Below, piece after piece: positions 8,110 to 18,444 of a stretch of DNA of 37,964 nucleotides; within the stretch, counting starts at the first letter, position 1, and each line of letters starts with the position of its first letter. This stretch comes from Prevotella sp. (GTDB taxonomy: Bacteria > Bacteroidota > Bacteroidia > Bacteroidales > Bacteroidaceae): positions 1-37,964 of the forward strand of contig JAFUAY010000034.1 of the NCBI GenBank assembly GCA_017460515.1. The letters run 5' to 3'. Both the position numbers and the translations under genes were made by a program. Under the pieces are notes generated by a model, which saw only the letters and a program-made list of their open reading frames with translations, did no database searches and had not been told where the DNA came from.

Positions 8110-11100
8110 ATGGAACAACGAAAATTTTTACTCAACTGGCGGCACGTGCCAATAGCGGTGCGGCTGCATGAACGACTAAAGGCGTTTAGTCTGCTACGGC
8201 TATGCCTGCTGGTCATGCTTCTTGGCTGGTCGTCAAGCACTTTTGCTTGGTACGAACCTGAGTTCAAGGACAAAGAGACTTCTGTCGACATTAGCGGACG
8301 TCTCCATTACAAGTTCGTGTTCAAGTTCTTTAATTTGGACGGCGACAACTACGAATGGGGCCAGTCAACTTATCTGAAGGTCGATGGCTACAGTGTTTGT
8401 AAGCTGAATGATCTCACCAGCGTCATTGGTAGCAATAATGAAAAAACGGTCAAGAAATTTACCGACGACAATTGCGGTAAGGTTGTAGCCACTAAGCAGT
8501 GTAATATTTCTGGTGTGACAAACATCTATGTGAGCATTGGCAATCCTTACAGATCAGGTAAAGACTTCTTTATGGAGTGCGATGTCTGCATTGAGCGTAA
8601 TTACACGGGCAAGACCTGGACAATTGGCTTCAGTGGCTACTGGCATTATAACAATGGCGGCGGTCACTCAGTCAATGAGACAGTCTTCACTAGTAGCGCA
8701 CCATCGGTGTCAATGCCTTCTATTAACAGCAACAACTTCAAGCGCAGCAACAAGAAGATTAATTTCACCTATCCCAGCATTTCAAGCACCTACTCGGGAT
8801 GGTCCAACCAGGCCATTTTGTACAAGGAGGACAATAAGAACAAGTGGAAAGATCCTGCCTATGCTTTCGGCACCTATACCTCAAATGGGTCGTTCGACGT
8901 GAGCGATAACTACACCCCTGTGACCATCTATCCACGCTTTGAGTACTATAAGAACAATGCCACCGTCTCTGCTTGGGGGCACTCGAATGTCGTACGCTTC
9001 GACAAGGATGTCGATGCCATTACTATTCAGGGACAACCCAAGCCGAAGAACCTGCAGGTGTCGGGCTCAAACAGTTACAGCAAGCATGTAACCCTTTCGT
9101 GGGAGCGTGATGCTTACGACTCGAATTCGGCTACCAACGGTAAATGGATTATCTATCGTAAGGTGACAGGAAACGCCTCTTCACAGATTAAGTTAGGAGA
9201 TGTGCCCAACAATACCTACTCCTATACTGACACGAAGGCCGACCTGACATATGAGACCTCCTATACCTACACCGTGTGCTATCAGCCTAACGGATGGTCA
9301 ATCAATAGTGAGGCAGATGCTGACGGTCTGAGTGCTTTCAAGAGACATACACTGAAACGTGACTTCGCCTTCACCAAGGTGAATGCCGAGGTGCAGGATG
9401 GCAAGATTACGTTCTCTTGGACCCACAACTCCATTCAGGATGCCAGCAACTCGAAGACTTATAAGCTCTATGTGCAGCGCAGTGCTGACGAAGGCAAGAC
9501 GTGGTCCGACCTGCGTACTGACAACATTACCAGTACTTCGACAACCAGCGGTAGTTATACCGATGCTGACCTGCAAACTCATAGGCCCTACCAGTATCGT
9601 CTGAAAATCAATGTGCAGGATCAGGATGTCTATAGTACCGTGAAGAGCGCAACCGTTAGCAATGGCTCGTCGCTGACAGGCTTCTCAGCTTCTCGTGGTA
9701 ACTACAGCACATCTGTGAAACTATCGTGGACAGTTAATCAGGTAGGTACAGAACCTGCCTACTTCACCTTGCAGCGTCGTCCCTTGGGCAGCACCAACGA
9801 GAGTCTTTGGGCCGACATCTACACCACTTCTGGTACGTCTAGCAACTATAGCTACGATGACAATACGGCTCAGCCCGGCTCGTTCAACGAATATCGTCTG
9901 AAAATTTTCGATATTTACAATGGTAAGCGCTACGAAGGCACTGCCAAGGAAACTGACGGTTTCTGTCTGGCAACGGGTGTAGTAAGCGGTCGTATTACCT
10001 ACGGCTCTGGTACAGCAGTCGAAGGGGCCAAGATCACTCTGGGCTCAACCAATGCCGATGGTGAGGCCATCAAGAGCAATCGCTCATTGAAGTTCGATGC
10101 CACTCCCGGACAGGGCTTGAAGTGCTATTTGGGCCGTGATGAAATGAAGAACCTGTTTGGCGGCGACTTCACCCTGCAGATGTGGGTGAACCCCGACACG
10201 CTGAACAACATGAATAGTGGAGCAAACAAGATCCTGTTCGATGTGAAAAACACGTTTACAGTTAGTTTGATCAAGTCGGGCGATGGACAGTTCCTCATCA
10301 AAAACTATATTAACGGCAACAACCGTTGGTTTAATAGTAATGTGATACCTGGTGGCAAATGGACACACCTGACGTTTGTCTATTCTAACAAAAGCCTGAA
10401 AATCAGAGTGCGTCAGAACGACCAAGGCTGGAAATATGCAGCTACGCTCAATCATGCTGTTGATACCACCAAATTGGCAGGTAGCGATGGCTTCGTCATT
10501 GCCAATTCTGTAGATATGAACTGGAGTGAACTCTATGCAGGATGGGTTGATGAAGTCCGCCTGTTCAACCGTGCGTTGACCGATGCAGAGATTGTCAAGA
10601 ACTTCAACCACACCCTGAATGGTTCAGAGGAAGGGTTGCTGGCCTATTACCCGTTAGATGAAGGATTGGCTAACCAGACCATTGCCTACGACTTCAGCAG
10701 GCAGAATGGTGTGAGCAACGCTCACCACGCCATTGCCAACATAGCTGCTCATTCTGATAAAGATGTTGTACCCAGCGATGCGCAGCTGAGCTTGATGACT
10801 TATACTGACAAGGATGGTAACTACATGTTGCGCGGCATTCCCTTCTCGGGCGAAGGCACCAACTACACCATCACGCCAACCTTAGGCATACACAAGTTCA
10901 ATCCCGGCAACGAGAGTCGCTTCTTCAACCTGAACTCACTGTCTTATTCTGGTGTGAACTTTGAAGACGTGTCATCGTTCCCAGTGAGCGGTGTAGTCTA
11001 TTTCGATGGTACTACGATTCCTGTGCAGGATGCTATGATATACGTCGACGGCAACCTGGCCGCCAAGGACGGTGAGGCAGTGAAGACCAATGCCAGTGGC

Positions 11101-14100
11101 GAATTCAAGGTCGATGTCCCCATCGGCGACCACTTCATCCAGGTGAAGAAGAACGGCCATACCTTTGTCAACAATGGTCGCTATCCTGAAGACCCTGACA
11201 GCGTGGGCACCCGCTTTACCTTTGAGGCTGAGAAGCCCGGTCTGACTTTCTACGACAACACTCGCGTAACAGTGGCTGGTCGTGTGGCTTGTGGTGATGT
11301 TGAATATAATAAGCCTCTCGGCCTACATGCAGGTAACGCCAATATCGGTAAGGCCGTGCTGACATTGACCTACGCCAACGACGACAAGAGCTATATCAAC
11401 GCCTTGGAAACTAAGGTGGGAACTTTGGTCAAATACAGTCAGAGCACAAAGCAACGTGACTTCGATGCCACGACATCAAATGTGAACAGTAAGGCATACG
11501 TTACGGGTGGTAAGAACAAGATTACCATTGAGACCGACCCTGAAACGGGTGAATGGGCTGCCGAGCTGCTACCACTGAAATATACGGTGGAGAGCGTGAG
11601 AATTCCCGCTCAGGAGAATGATATTACCTTCACTAATCTGCCCGACATTGACGCTACGAACCCGCAACGTCAGAGCACTGACTCGCTGGATGATGAAGAG
11701 TTTAAGTATGTTGCAAGTGCTAAGATTGAGTATAAGACCAAGAGCACTATTGACCTGATTGAGAATGAGGATGGCTCATTTGGAGAAAAGAGCATCAAGG
11801 TGACTGGTCTTGACGGAAACACGGAAGTAGTGCCCCTCTATACCGTTAGTGGTAAGACTGTCAGCTATAAGTTCGGTTATCCTGTCTATCAGGAGATGGG
11901 TTCCTATACCTATTATCTGCATGCCTATGAGCGTTATTTGAACAAGGACGACAAAAACAATGTGGTTGAGGATATTGTTCCTCTGGGCAACAAGACGGTG
12001 AAGATTGAGAACCAGTATGCTACAGGCGTGAGCGTCAATCTTGAAAACGGTACAGTTGTCGAGGGCAACGAGAAGGAATTCGAGCTTGACTCACTGGGTT
12101 GTCTTACCTATACGTTCACTGCTGGTCTGCCCAACATCCAGGCGCCTTACACGCGTGGCATCTCAATTGCCTACGAAGATAACGGCACGATGATTCAATG
12201 GGATGGCAACGAGACCTTCAAGACTATTGTACTTGGCGCTATCTCTACCGGAAATAACTTTACCACTCAGGCCCCCGACCAGGTGCTGATGGTGCTGCGT
12301 GACCCCCCAGGAACAGGTTCAAGCACTACCTTCTCAAAGGGTACTACCCATACGGAAGAGGGTACGCTGAATGTTACTGCCAAGTTGGGTGGTAAGCTGG
12401 AGGCTTTTGTCAATGCTGCTATGCAGATTAAGACAGCCAACGGTGTAGGTGTAGCTGTCATCACTGAAACGAACCTTAGCGGACAGACAGGCGGTAGCTT
12501 CGAGGCAAGTACTTCTGTAGGTACAAACAACTCTTGGAGTCATACCACCACACTGACCGAGGATATAACAACCAGCACCGAAGGCGACTTCGTAGGCGCT
12601 CCTGGTGACTTGTTTATCGGTGTATCGAAGAATACCATCTTCGGAACCTGCCACATCGTGAAGGTGAAGAAGGATGAGGCTAATTCTACAGACCAGAACC
12701 CCATCTACAACCTCGTGATGGAAGACGGATTCTCTACAGGCGACCAGTTCGGTACTACGTTTATCCATTCGCAGAACTATATTGAGGGTGTGCTGATTCC
12801 CAACTTCGAGAAACTGCGCGACAGCCTCCTCGTCGTTGTTGCTGATCCAAGCAAGGTGGCTCATCCTGCTGCTGGCAAGGATCCCGTCTATGTGACAACA
12901 CTGAGCAAGGACGATCCCAAGTTCGGTACAAACAATGCCGATAAGACTGTTTGGGGCATGAATGCTAAGAGCATGGCGCTGGGTACCGATGAAAACGGTA
13001 TTTTCCGTGGTCCTTCCTACTGGATTATCCTGCCCGCCGACTGGAAGACTTCCGGCAAGGCTTATCAGGATATGGTGCAGTTCTACAATGAGCAGATCAA
13101 AGGCTGGAAGAAACAACTGGCCCGCAACGAGGAGGCTAAAGTGTTGGCTATCACCAATCGTGATGAATACCTCATCGACAACTACTCATTTGATGCAGGC
13201 GGCTCGCTGACCCGCACCACTGAGGATATACATTCCGACTCTCACTCTTTTGAGTTCAGTGAGGAGACACAGGTGCTCTTCTCTGATGGTGCCAAGATGG
13301 ATCAGGATGGTAATGGATTCGAGATGAAATACGAGATCTACTCGAACCAGAACGCTACGACAACCTATGTGAACAGCGACGAGAAGACCACTGGCTTCAG
13401 CTTCACTTTGGCAGAGAGCGGTGACGATGACTACCTGTCAGTCGATGTGTTCGAGGCTCCTGACGATTTCGGTCCTATCTTCTATACCCGTGGAGGCGCT
13501 ACGTCTTGTCCTTACGAGGATGAGGTAAAGACTCAGTACTATGAGCCGGGAAAAATCATCTCTGAGAAGACTGTACAGATAGAGAAGCCTGAGATTGAGG
13601 CCAATACACAGATTCTAACAGGTATTCCTGCTGGCGGCAAGGGTACGTTCCAGGTATACATCCGCAATAACTCGGATACTTCTGAGGACGGTATGTATAA
13701 TATTAATGTGGTGCCCACTTCTAACCCCGACGGTCTGGTGGTGAAGATGGATGGTTTGAACATCACTACCGGTCGTGCCATCATGGTTCCTGCCGGTTCG
13801 CCCATGCTGAAGACGTTCACTGTGGAACAGTCGAACCCCGATGTGTTGAACTATGAGGATATCAAGATTCGCATCTCTTCACAGTGTCAGCCAGACAATA
13901 CCGGTGTGTTCCCTGAGATTGCAGACACAACTACAATCAGTGTCTACTTCCAGCCTACATGTTCTGATGTGAAGCTTGCTTCATCACATAGCCTGGTCAA
14001 TACTGACACTGAGACTGCACAGACACTGAGCATCAGCGGCTATAATTACTCGATGGCTTCACTGACAGGCATTCGCCTGCAGTACAAGGGCCTGAACGAT

Positions 14101-17100
14101 GCAGACTTCAAGACTCTGCAGGAATACTCTAAGGATGAGAAGAAGGTGGCTGCCGATGAGAACCTGAAACTACTGCCTGCACTGTCAGGAACCGATAAGT
14201 TGAACTTCATCATCGACCTGCGTAAGGAGGAATTCAGTGACCAGACCTACGTGTTCCGTGCCATCACAGTATGCATGCAAGGTGGCGTTGAGGTCAACAA
14301 TGAGAGCGAGGAAATTGAGGTTGTTCGTGATATGACGCGCCCGATGCTGATTGCTACCCCGACACCGACGAGCGGTATCCTGACCAGCGGAGGTGATATG
14401 ACCATCACCTTCAACGAGGATATCAAGAGCGGTAGCCTCTCGAAGCCTAACAACTTCGATGTGGTAGGTGTGATGAACGAGACTGAAGTTGTTCATGAGG
14501 TTGCACTGAGCCTGACAGGTGAGAATACCGTCAAGACCCAGAATACCGTTGACCTGACAGACAAGTCGTTCTCAACCAGCATGTGGCTGAACTACGCTAA
14601 TGACGGTACGCTGCTGCAGCATGGCACCAGCACCAACAACTTCACCGTGGCTATTGAGGGCGGCAAGCTCGCTGTCACCGTGGCCGGACAGAAGGTTACT
14701 TCTACTGAGACACTTCCCGTGGGTAAGTGGATGTATCTGAACGTAAGCTACGATGCTTCAACCAAGACCGTCAGTGCCGACTATCTAAAAGATGCTGCAG
14801 AAGTATCGCTGATCAGCAATGCCGACGTGCCCGCTTATGAGGGTAATGGTCCTGTCAGCCTGGGTGGTAACAATCTCAACGCCAAGGTTCAGGAGTTGGC
14901 CATCTGGAACAGTGCACGTTCCGTAGCTGAGGCGCAGGCAGACATGTACACTACCAAGAGTCAGTACACCAACGGTCTGTTAGGCTACTGGCAGTTTAAT
15001 GAGGGTCATGGTGACGTAGCTACCGATAAGGCTCGCAGTCGCAATATGACGCTGCCTTCTGAGAATGCCTGGTGGATTGCCGGAGATAACTATGCACTCG
15101 TACTTGATGGTACTAAGGCTGCTGCTGCCAGTATCGGTGCACTGAACACCACCGATTCTGAGGACTACCTCGTTGAGGCTTGGTTCAAGGCCGATAAGGA
15201 GCAGAATGGTGTGGCTTCTGTGCTGAGCACACAGGTGATGGACCTTCGCTTGAATGCTGAAGGCAAGATGGAAATCGCACTCGGTGGTTCTACTGCTGAG
15301 GTTATGAATGCTGACCTGCGCGACGGACAGTGGCACCATGTGGCCGTGAATGTTCTGAAGGGCACCAACGGCTCAGGTATCATCTATGTTGACGGACAGC
15401 AGCGCAAGCAGATGGCAGCTTCGGCTATGCCCGCCCTCTATGGTGAGAAGCTGATGCTGGGTAGCCATCGCAACAGTGTTGATGGTCAGGGCCTCTACAG
15501 TTATGACCAGATGCTGAAGGGTGCTATCGATGAGGTGCGTATCTGGAAGGCTCGCCGCACAGCCGATGTCATCAAGAATAATATGTTTAACCGCGTGAAG
15601 GCTGATGAGTCGGGTCTGGTAGGCTACTATCCGATGGAGCGTCTGGGACTTGACCAGTACAATCAGGTAGTGACCACGTCTAACATGACTGATGCTACCA
15701 AGAAGGATGCAGGCGAACTGGTGTTCTTCACAGCAGGTGCTGCTGCGACGACAGGTACTACAAGCAGTGCAAACACAGCCGCTCTGAAGACGGCTCCAAG
15801 CATGACTAACGTTCAGTTCGACTTCGTGGCCAGCGAGCGTCAGATCAAGGTGAATCTGACTGAACAGCCCTACAAACTGGAAGGTAGCAATATCTATATC
15901 ACTGCCAAGAGCGTGAAGGATATCCACGGCAACTCGGCTAATCCTATCACATGGGGTGTCTATGTACAGCAGAACAACCTGAAGTGGCAGGAGTCTGAGT
16001 TGGCAGTCGAGAAGGCTGGCTCTGAAGAGATGACCTTCACCGCAGTGATTGAGAACCGTGGTTCTGAGAGCGAGTCCTGGAGCCTGAGTGGTATGCCATC
16101 ATGGTTGAATGCCGATACAGAGGCCGGTGTGCTGATGCCGCTCACCAAGCAGACACTGACCTTCACCGTGGCAGAGAGCTTGCCTATCGGTAACTATGAG
16201 ACCACCGTTTACCTGACTGGTTCACAGAATATTGGTGCTCCGCTGAACATCACTGTGGAGAGCGAGGGTGATGCTCCCGACTGGACAGCTACACCTGGCG
16301 AGAATACCATGACCGTGATTGGACAGTTGAAGATTGACAACGTGTTGAGCAATGATACAAAGGATATGGTAGCTGCCTTCCGTGGCACCGAGTGCGTGGG
16401 TGTGGCTCATCCTAAGTATTTCGCTCGCTACGATGCCTATATGGTGATGATGAACATCTACGGTAAGGAGAATGCCGACCTGACCTATAAGGCTTATGAT
16501 GCCAGCACAGGTACTGTTTATCCTTCAGTAAGTGTGAACAACGAAAGCGCTTATGCATTTGTAGCCGATAAGTCTATCGGTTCGTTTGGCCAGCCTGTGA
16601 CCTTCACTCCGCTGAACGAGATTGAACAGGATCTGTCAATGAACCGCAGTGGATGGAAATGGTTCTCACTGTATGCTAAGCCCAAGGTGAACAGTCCCAG
16701 CGTAGTGTTTAAGGACGCCCTGAGTGCCATCCAGATGATGACCGACGGTGCCAATACTCTGATCAACTGGAATGGTGGTCTGACAGCCTTTGCTTACGAC
16801 AAGATGTATAAGTTGAACAGCACCTCTGCATTTGTAGAGAATATGGTTGGTGAACCAACTCAAGTAGCTGATATCACCATCACTCTGAACAGCGGTTGGA
16901 GTTGGATTGGTTATCCTTGTCAGTCAAGCAACTCACTGGATGCAGCCTTTGCCAGTGCCGAACCGAAGGAGGGCGATATGGTTAAGAACCAGTCAAGCTT
17001 TGCCGTTTATACAGATGGCGAATGGGTTGGAACGCTGACCTCACTGCAACCAGGCGATGGTTATATGTATAGCAATACGGTAGCCAAGAAGACGTTCAGC

Positions 17101-17595
17101 TTCCCGAAGCCTGTCGTGAGTGGTAAGAAGAGGGTAGGCAAGGCCCGTGTTGCCGAGCTACTGCCCCTTGCCTCTGAGAGCAACATGACCATGATTGCTG
17201 TGGTGATGAATGGCGATGAGGTTGTTGAGGATGCCGAAATAAGCGTGTATGCAGGCACTGAACTGTGTGGTTGTTCGACTGAGGCCGTACGCAACGGTCA
17301 GCACTTCATTACCATTGGCGGTAAGAAGGACGAGGCCAGTGTGCTGAACTTCGTTGTTCGTACGGAGAATGGTGAGTTCTACCTGCAGCAGCAAGACCTG
17401 TTTGAGGCCGATGCCGTTCGTGGAACCGTGGCTCAGCCCTACGTATTGCGGTTGAGTGATGAGCTGGGTATTGACCTTCATACTGCCGATGCAGCTGGTC
17501 AGAAACTTTATGACCTGCAGGGACGTAAGGTGAACAGTGCTCAGGTGAAGAAGGGCGTTTATGTCAGCAAAGGCCAAAAAGTCGTTGTGAAGTAA
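8110..17595 (+). CDS. Giant secreted LamG/FN3 surface protein (3161 residues)
   Basis: The N-terminus is a signal peptide with an unusually long basic stretch before LLRLCLLVMLLGW and likely cleavage after STFA (about residue 46). Domains by rough position: three FN3-like modules (about 305-396, 419-518, 521-617); a carboxypeptidase-regulatory-like segment (621-657); a LamG/concanavalin-like domain (658-848, with WVDEVRLFNRALTDAEI); another regulatory-like segment (956-1020); a central region with RDPPGTGS (about 1397) and SxT-rich strands; a CARDB-like part (1839-1950); an Ig-like part (2077-2133); two further LamG domains (2134-2321 and 2326-2511, the latter with GAIDEVRIWKARRTADVI); a late Ig/BACON-like stretch (2630-2737); and a C-terminal LYDLQGRKVNS...VVVK tail. 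It probably acts outside the cell in adhesion or glycan binding; no catalytic motif is visible. It appears intact and is followed by a terminator. Confidence 0.85.
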   Translation: MEQRKFLLNWRHVPIAVRLHERLKAFSLLRLCLLVMLLGWSSSTFAWYEPEFKDKETSVDISGRLHYKFVFKFFNLDGDNYEWGQSTYLKVDGYSVCKLNDLTSVIGSNNEKTVKKFTDDNCGKVVATKQCNISGVTNIYVSIGNPYRSGKDFFMECDVCIERNYTGKTWTIGFSGYWHYNNGGGHSVNETVFTSSAPSVSMPSINSNNFKRSNKKINFTYPSISSTYSGWSNQAILYKEDNKNKWKDPAYAFGTYTSNGSFDVSDNYTPVTIYPRFEYYKNNATVSAWGHSNVVRFDKDVDAITIQGQPKPKNLQVSGSNSYSKHVTLSWERDAYDSNSATNGKWIIYRKVTGNASSQIKLGDVPNNTYSYTDTKADLTYETSYTYTVCYQPNGWSINSEADADGLSAFKRHTLKRDFAFTKVNAEVQDGKITFSWTHNSIQDASNSKTYKLYVQRSADEGKTWSDLRTDNITSTSTTSGSYTDADLQTHRPYQYRLKINVQDQDVYSTVKSATVSNGSSLTGFSASRGNYSTSVKLSWTVNQVGTEPAYFTLQRRPLGSTNESLWADIYTTSGTSSNYSYDDNTAQPGSFNEYRLKIFDIYNGKRYEGTAKETDGFCLATGVVSGRITYGSGTAVEGAKITLGSTNADGEAIKSNRSLKFDATPGQGLKCYLGRDEMKNLFGGDFTLQMWVNPDTLNNMNSGANKILFDVKNTFTVSLIKSGDGQFLIKNYINGNNRWFNSNVIPGGKWTHLTFVYSNKSLKIRVRQNDQGWKYAATLNHAVDTTKLAGSDGFVIANSVDMNWSELYAGWVDEVRLFNRALTDAEIVKNFNHTLNGSEEGLLAYYPLDEGLANQTIAYDFSRQNGVSNAHHAIANIAAHSDKDVVPSDAQLSLMTYTDKDGNYMLRGIPFSGEGTNYTITPTLGIHKFNPGNESRFFNLNSLSYSGVNFEDVSSFPVSGVVYFDGTTIPVQDAMIYVDGNLAAKDGEAVKTNASGEFKVDVPIGDHFIQVKKNGHTFVNNGRYPEDPDSVGTRFTFEAEKPGLTFYDNTRVTVAGRVACGDVEYNKPLGLHAGNANIGKAVLTLTYANDDKSYINALETKVGTLVKYSQSTKQRDFDATTSNVNSKAYVTGGKNKITIETDPETGEWAAELLPLKYTVESVRIPAQENDITFTNLPDIDATNPQRQSTDSLDDEEFKYVASAKIEYKTKSTIDLIENEDGSFGEKSIKVTGLDGNTEVVPLYTVSGKTVSYKFGYPVYQEMGSYTYYLHAYERYLNKDDKNNVVEDIVPLGNKTVKIENQYATGVSVNLENGTVVEGNEKEFELDSLGCLTYTFTAGLPNIQAPYTRGISIAYEDNGTMIQWDGNETFKTIVLGAISTGNNFTTQAPDQVLMVLRDPPGTGSSTTFSKGTTHTEEGTLNVTAKLGGKLEAFVNAAMQIKTANGVGVAVITETNLSGQTGGSFEASTSVGTNNSWSHTTTLTEDITTSTEGDFVGAPGDLFIGVSKNTIFGTCHIVKVKKDEANSTDQNPIYNLVMEDGFSTGDQFGTTFIHSQNYIEGVLIPNFEKLRDSLLVVVADPSKVAHPAAGKDPVYVTTLSKDDPKFGTNNADKTVWGMNAKSMALGTDENGIFRGPSYWIILPADWKTSGKAYQDMVQFYNEQIKGWKKQLARNEEAKVLAITNRDEYLIDNYSFDAGGSLTRTTEDIHSDSHSFEFSEETQVLFSDGAKMDQDGNGFEMKYEIYSNQNATTTYVNSDEKTTGFSFTLAESGDDDYLSVDVFEAPDDFGPIFYTRGGATSCPYEDEVKTQYYEPGKIISEKTVQIEKPEIEANTQILTGIPAGGKGTFQVYIRNNSDTSEDGMYNINVVPTSNPDGLVVKMDGLNITTGRAIMVPAGSPMLKTFTVEQSNPDVLNYEDIKIRISSQCQPDNTGVFPEIADTTTISVYFQPTCSDVKLASSHSLVNTDTETAQTLSISGYNYSMASLTGIRLQYKGLNDADFKTLQEYSKDEKKVAADENLKLLPALSGTDKLNFIIDLRKEEFSDQTYVFRAITVCMQGGVEVNNESEEIEVVRDMTRPMLIATPTPTSGILTSGGDMTITFNEDIKSGSLSKPNNFDVVGVMNETEVVHEVALSLTGENTVKTQNTVDLTDKSFSTSMWLNYANDGTLLQHGTSTNNFTVAIEGGKLAVTVAGQKVTSTETLPVGKWMYLNVSYDASTKTVSADYLKDAAEVSLISNADVPAYEGNGPVSLGGNNLNAKVQELAIWNSARSVAEAQADMYTTKSQYTNGLLGYWQFNEGHGDVATDKARSRNMTLPSENAWWIAGDNYALVLDGTKAAAASIGALNTTDSEDYLVEAWFKADKEQNGVASVLSTQVMDLRLNAEGKMEIALGGSTAEVMNADLRDGQWHHVAVNVLKGTNGSGIIYVDGQQRKQMAASAMPALYGEKLMLGSHRNSVDGQGLYSYDQMLKGAIDEVRIWKARRTADVIKNNMFNRVKADESGLVGYYPMERLGLDQYNQVVTTSNMTDATKKDAGELVFFTAGAAATTGTTSSANTAALKTAPSMTNVQFDFVASERQIKVNLTEQPYKLEGSNIYITAKSVKDIHGNSANPITWGVYVQQNNLKWQESELAVEKAGSEEMTFTAVIENRGSESESWSLSGMPSWLNADTEAGVLMPLTKQTLTFTVAESLPIGNYETTVYLTGSQNIGAPLNITVESEGDAPDWTATPGENTMTVIGQLKIDNVLSNDTKDMVAAFRGTECVGVAHPKYFARYDAYMVMMNIYGKENADLTYKAYDASTGTVYPSVSVNNESAYAFVADKSIGSFGQPVTFTPLNEIEQDLSMNRSGWKWFSLYAKPKVNSPSVVFKDALSAIQMMTDGANTLINWNGGLTAFAYDKMYKLNSTSAFVENMVGEPTQVADITITLNSGWSWIGYPCQSSNSLDAAFASAEPKEGDMVKNQSSFAVYTDGEWVGTLTSLQPGDGYMYSNTVAKKTFSFPKPVVSGKKRVGKARVAELLPLASESNMTMIAVVMNGDEVVEDAEISVYAGTELCGCSTEAVRNGQHFITIGGKKDEASVLNFVVRTENGEFYLQQQDLFEADAVRGTVAQPYVLRLSDELGIDLHTADAAGQKLYDLQGRKVNSAQVKKGVYVSKGQKVVVK

Positions 17596-17617
17596 TGATG
17601 CCCAGATAATCTCTATA

Positions 17618-17677
17618 GAAGCAAGGTGTGTAAGATAGGAATGCCTGTGTTTTCACACCTTGCTTCTTTCTTTTTAA
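17618..17677 (+). terminator. Strong intrinsic terminator after the giant gene
   Basis: A perfect 13-bp inverted repeat, GAAGCAAGGTGTG (17618-17630) and CACACCTTGCTTC (17654-17666), encloses a 23-nt loop and is followed by TTTCTTTTT. It begins 23 bp after the stop of the giant gene. The next gene's longest possible start (17626) lies inside the first arm, an argument against that start. Confidence 0.9.
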
Positions 17678-17688
17678 AACAACGAATC

Positions 17689-18444
17689 ATGGAGAATGAA
17701 CTATACCATTCAGTACTTGTGTTGGGAGGAATTGCAAATCTTTCCATGACCCTTGTGTTACTGCATGGTAACTTGGCTTACAGTGAGTATACGGTTTATC
17801 GCAGAGCCCGTCGCCTGGTAGCACTGTGTTTTGCTGTCTTTGCCGTTGGCTTCCTGATCCATGCTCATTTCCAATGGCGCTATTCATGGCCCGCTGCTGC
17901 ATCAGCCTTGTCGGTTGGCTATTTCCATATTGGCGGTGTACTCTTTGGATGGAGCCACACATCGTTGCTCAATCCTGGTTATCTTTCCAGAAAAGTCGTT
18001 GTGCGCGACCTCTCCATATTGGCTATCGGCTTAATCTGTTATGGGCTTAGTGCTTTTGGGGTATTAGGTCTCGGTAGCTCTGTCTTTGCTGTTTTCTTTG
18101 CTCACGCCCTGTTTATCACGTATTGGTTCTATCACACTTATTACAGGGTGAAACACCGTCTTCTGGAAATGTCGTTAGGCTCTATTGAGCATTTCGTCCA
18201 CTGGATGCTGCTTTCTTGCCACCTGATTATCGGTTTTGGTATTGGCAGCATTGTGATTACCGCCAGTCTTCCTACGCTCGTCTGGCCTTATACGGTCCTG
18301 CTTTCAGTAGGTATTCTGGTGTTTGTCTATATTTTCTTCTCTCTGAACGACTTCGGAAACTTTATCGATTCAGCTACGAACGCTACTGAGGATGTTGAAA
18401 GACAGTGTGAGGCGTTGTCTCTGGGTGATCGATCAAGTCAATGA
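17689..18444 (+). CDS. Seven-TM membrane protein, sensor-only paralogue of the split regulator
   Basis: From ATG 17689 (MENELYHSVL) this is a 251-residue protein with about seven hydrophobic helices. It lines up by eye with the membrane protein at 5621-6394: VYRRARRLVAL against VFSRARWLMAG after TM1, then VHWMLLSCHLI against LKWMEHSVGLL before the last helices, and a final VFVYIFFSL helix. No HTH domain follows, and the tail ends SLGDRSSQ. A longer start at 17626 is rejected because it lies in the terminator. I see no TAnnTTTG promoter between terminator and ATG, so expression may rely on readthrough. Its last 62 bp overlap the end of proB convergently. Possible roles are a decoy or accessory sensor, or a decayed regulator that lost its output domain. 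Confidence 0.65.
   Translation: MENELYHSVLVLGGIANLSMTLVLLHGNLAYSEYTVYRRARRLVALCFAVFAVGFLIHAHFQWRYSWPAAASALSVGYFHIGGVLFGWSHTSLLNPGYLSRKVVVRDLSILAIGLICYGLSAFGVLGLGSSVFAVFFAHALFITYWFYHTYYRVKHRLLEMSLGSIEHFVHWMLLSCHLIIGFGIGSIVITASLPTLVWPYTVLLSVGILVFVYIFFSLNDFGNFIDSATNATEDVERQCEALSLGDRSSQ

Noticed and set aside
12334-13116. 260-codon open frame antisense to the giant gene
   Set aside because: It lies wholly within the FN3/LamG gene, and its residue composition and lack of recognisable motifs mark it as a shadow frame.
17626-17688. Longer start for the 17689-18444 membrane protein
   Set aside because: The codon lies inside the first arm of the terminator after the giant gene; MENELYHS at 17689 fits the paralogue's start.
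5280-18444. Mobile element carrying the accessory module
   Set aside because: No transposase, integrase, tRNA target or matching terminal repeats are visible; insertion is inferred only from gene order.
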